Part shown: positions 5,585-5,761 of the stretch, one piece after another | How positions within the stretch are numbered: position 1 is the stretch's first letter | Layout of the letters: each line of letters begins with the position of its first letter | Assembly: GCA_012269805.1 (NCBI GenBank) | Contig: JAAXJP010000542.1 | Span: forward strand, 3,030-8,790 | Length of the DNA: 5,761 nt | From: Rubrivirga sp. | GTDB taxonomy: Bacteria > Bacteroidota > Rhodothermia > Rhodothermales > Rubricoccaceae | Reading direction: 5' to 3' | Made by a program: the position numbers and the translations under genes | The notes under the pieces: generated by a model | Databases searched by the model: none | What the model was told of the DNA's origin: nothing | What the model saw: only the letters and a program-made list of their open reading frames with translations

Positions 5585-5761
5585 TAGCGGGCCACGTCGA
5601 CGATGACGCGGCCCACGGTGTCGCCCGCGACGATCCGCTCGCTCCACTCGGGCACGTCGCCGAGGCCGATCACGGTCTTCTCGACGTCGGCGAGCGCGCC
5701 GGTCCGCACCGCCTCGGCGAGGCGGGCCCAGGCCTCCTCTCGGAGCGACGTCGGCGCGGTG
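5584..5761 (-). CDS. Medium-chain dehydrogenase/reductase, YhdH/AcuI-like, C-terminal part
   Basis: The gene enters from the right edge and ends at a TAG at 5584-5586, leaving 58 complete codons. The visible C terminus reads LREEAWARLAEAVRTGALAD, then EKTVIGLGDVPEWSERIVAG and DTVGRVIVDVAR. The order W-x-R-L-A helix, I-G-L-x-D-(V/L)-P, I-x-x-G and GR-V-(I/V)-V-D-V is the usual ending of NADPH-dependent quinone oxidoreductases of the MDR superfamily, closest in pattern to the YhdH/AcuI (acrylyl-CoA reductase) group. The catalytic and NADPH-binding parts lie outside the window, so specificity is open. It would precede and be co-transcribed with the FAD oxidoreductase, whose GTG start shares one base with this stop. 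Confidence 0.78.
   Translation of the reverse strand, partial: TAPTSLREEAWARLAEAVRTGALADVEKTVIGLGDVPEWSERIVAGDTVGRVIVDVAR

Noticed and set aside
3761..5587. Plus-strand open frame of 608 codons opposite the Bax-inhibitor and FAD genes
   Set aside because: It is rich in Arg, Glu, Gly and Asp with no hydrophobic core or domain, and runs opposite two genes with clear family motifs. It is the usual antisense shadow of GC-rich codons.
5585..5647. ATG at 5647 as start of the FAD oxidoreductase
   Set aside because: The added residues are Arg-rich shadow of the upstream reductase, whose own frame is clearly coding there. The GTG at 5584 fits the Rossmann start and the gene junction.
1..5761. CRISPR array, tRNA, rRNA, insertion sequence or attachment site
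   Set aside because: I saw no regularly spaced direct repeats, no cloverleaf-like segment, no transposase or integrase motifs and no terminal inverted repeats.

Overview
The window is a very GC-rich bacterial stretch carrying seven protein-coding genes, all read from the minus strand (right to left), plus short intergenic gaps. The long open frames on the plus strand are antisense shadows produced by GC-rich codon use. No rRNA, tRNA, CRISPR array, insertion sequence or other mobile element is visible, and no gap without a gene exceeds about 110 bases. The gene set (SerC, Bax-inhibitor-1 family protein, secreted SnoaL/lumazine-binding-like protein, two DUF1990 proteins, DAO-type FAD oxidoreductase, YhdH-like reductase) is chromosomal. 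The start codons lack Shine-Dalgarno sequences and are often preceded by C runs. Together with the GC content, this would fit a GC-rich member of the Bacteroidota/Rhodothermota side of the tree (Rubrivirga- or Rubricoccus-like). That placement is inference from style, not from a marker gene.

Layout in the direction of transcription, from the right edge. (1) The C-terminal 58 residues of a medium-chain dehydrogenase/reductase (YhdH/AcuI-like). (2) A 384-residue FAD-dependent oxidoreductase whose GTG start overlaps the previous stop by one base (TAGTG), so the two form a coupled redox pair. (3) After about 78 bases holding a short palindrome and a TAGACT motif, a 229-residue seven-helix Bax inhibitor-1/YccA-type membrane protein, closed by a strong 12-bp perfect hairpin that is the best terminator candidate. 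(4) Two consecutive DUF1990-family genes, one with an N-terminal membrane anchor and one apparently soluble, overlapping by eight bases (ATGGCTGA), with a run of eight G at the junction. (5) A small exported NTF2/SnoaL-fold protein of the putative lumazine-binding type. (6) serC, phosphoserine aminotransferase, complete, with all the expected PLP and substrate motifs. (7) The first 98 residues of an unrecognised protein with an N-terminal membrane helix, running off the left edge and containing runs of 8 and 10 G.

Only serine/vitamin B6 biosynthesis (SerC) has a firmly known pathway role here. The redox pair and the DUF1990 pair look like functional units because of their overlaps, but their substrates cannot be read from the sequence. 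I see no clearly new multi-gene system. The most interesting observations are the tandem divergent DUF1990 paralogues, the G8 tract at their junction (loss of one G would fuse them in frame), and the long G tracts in the partial gene at the left edge.
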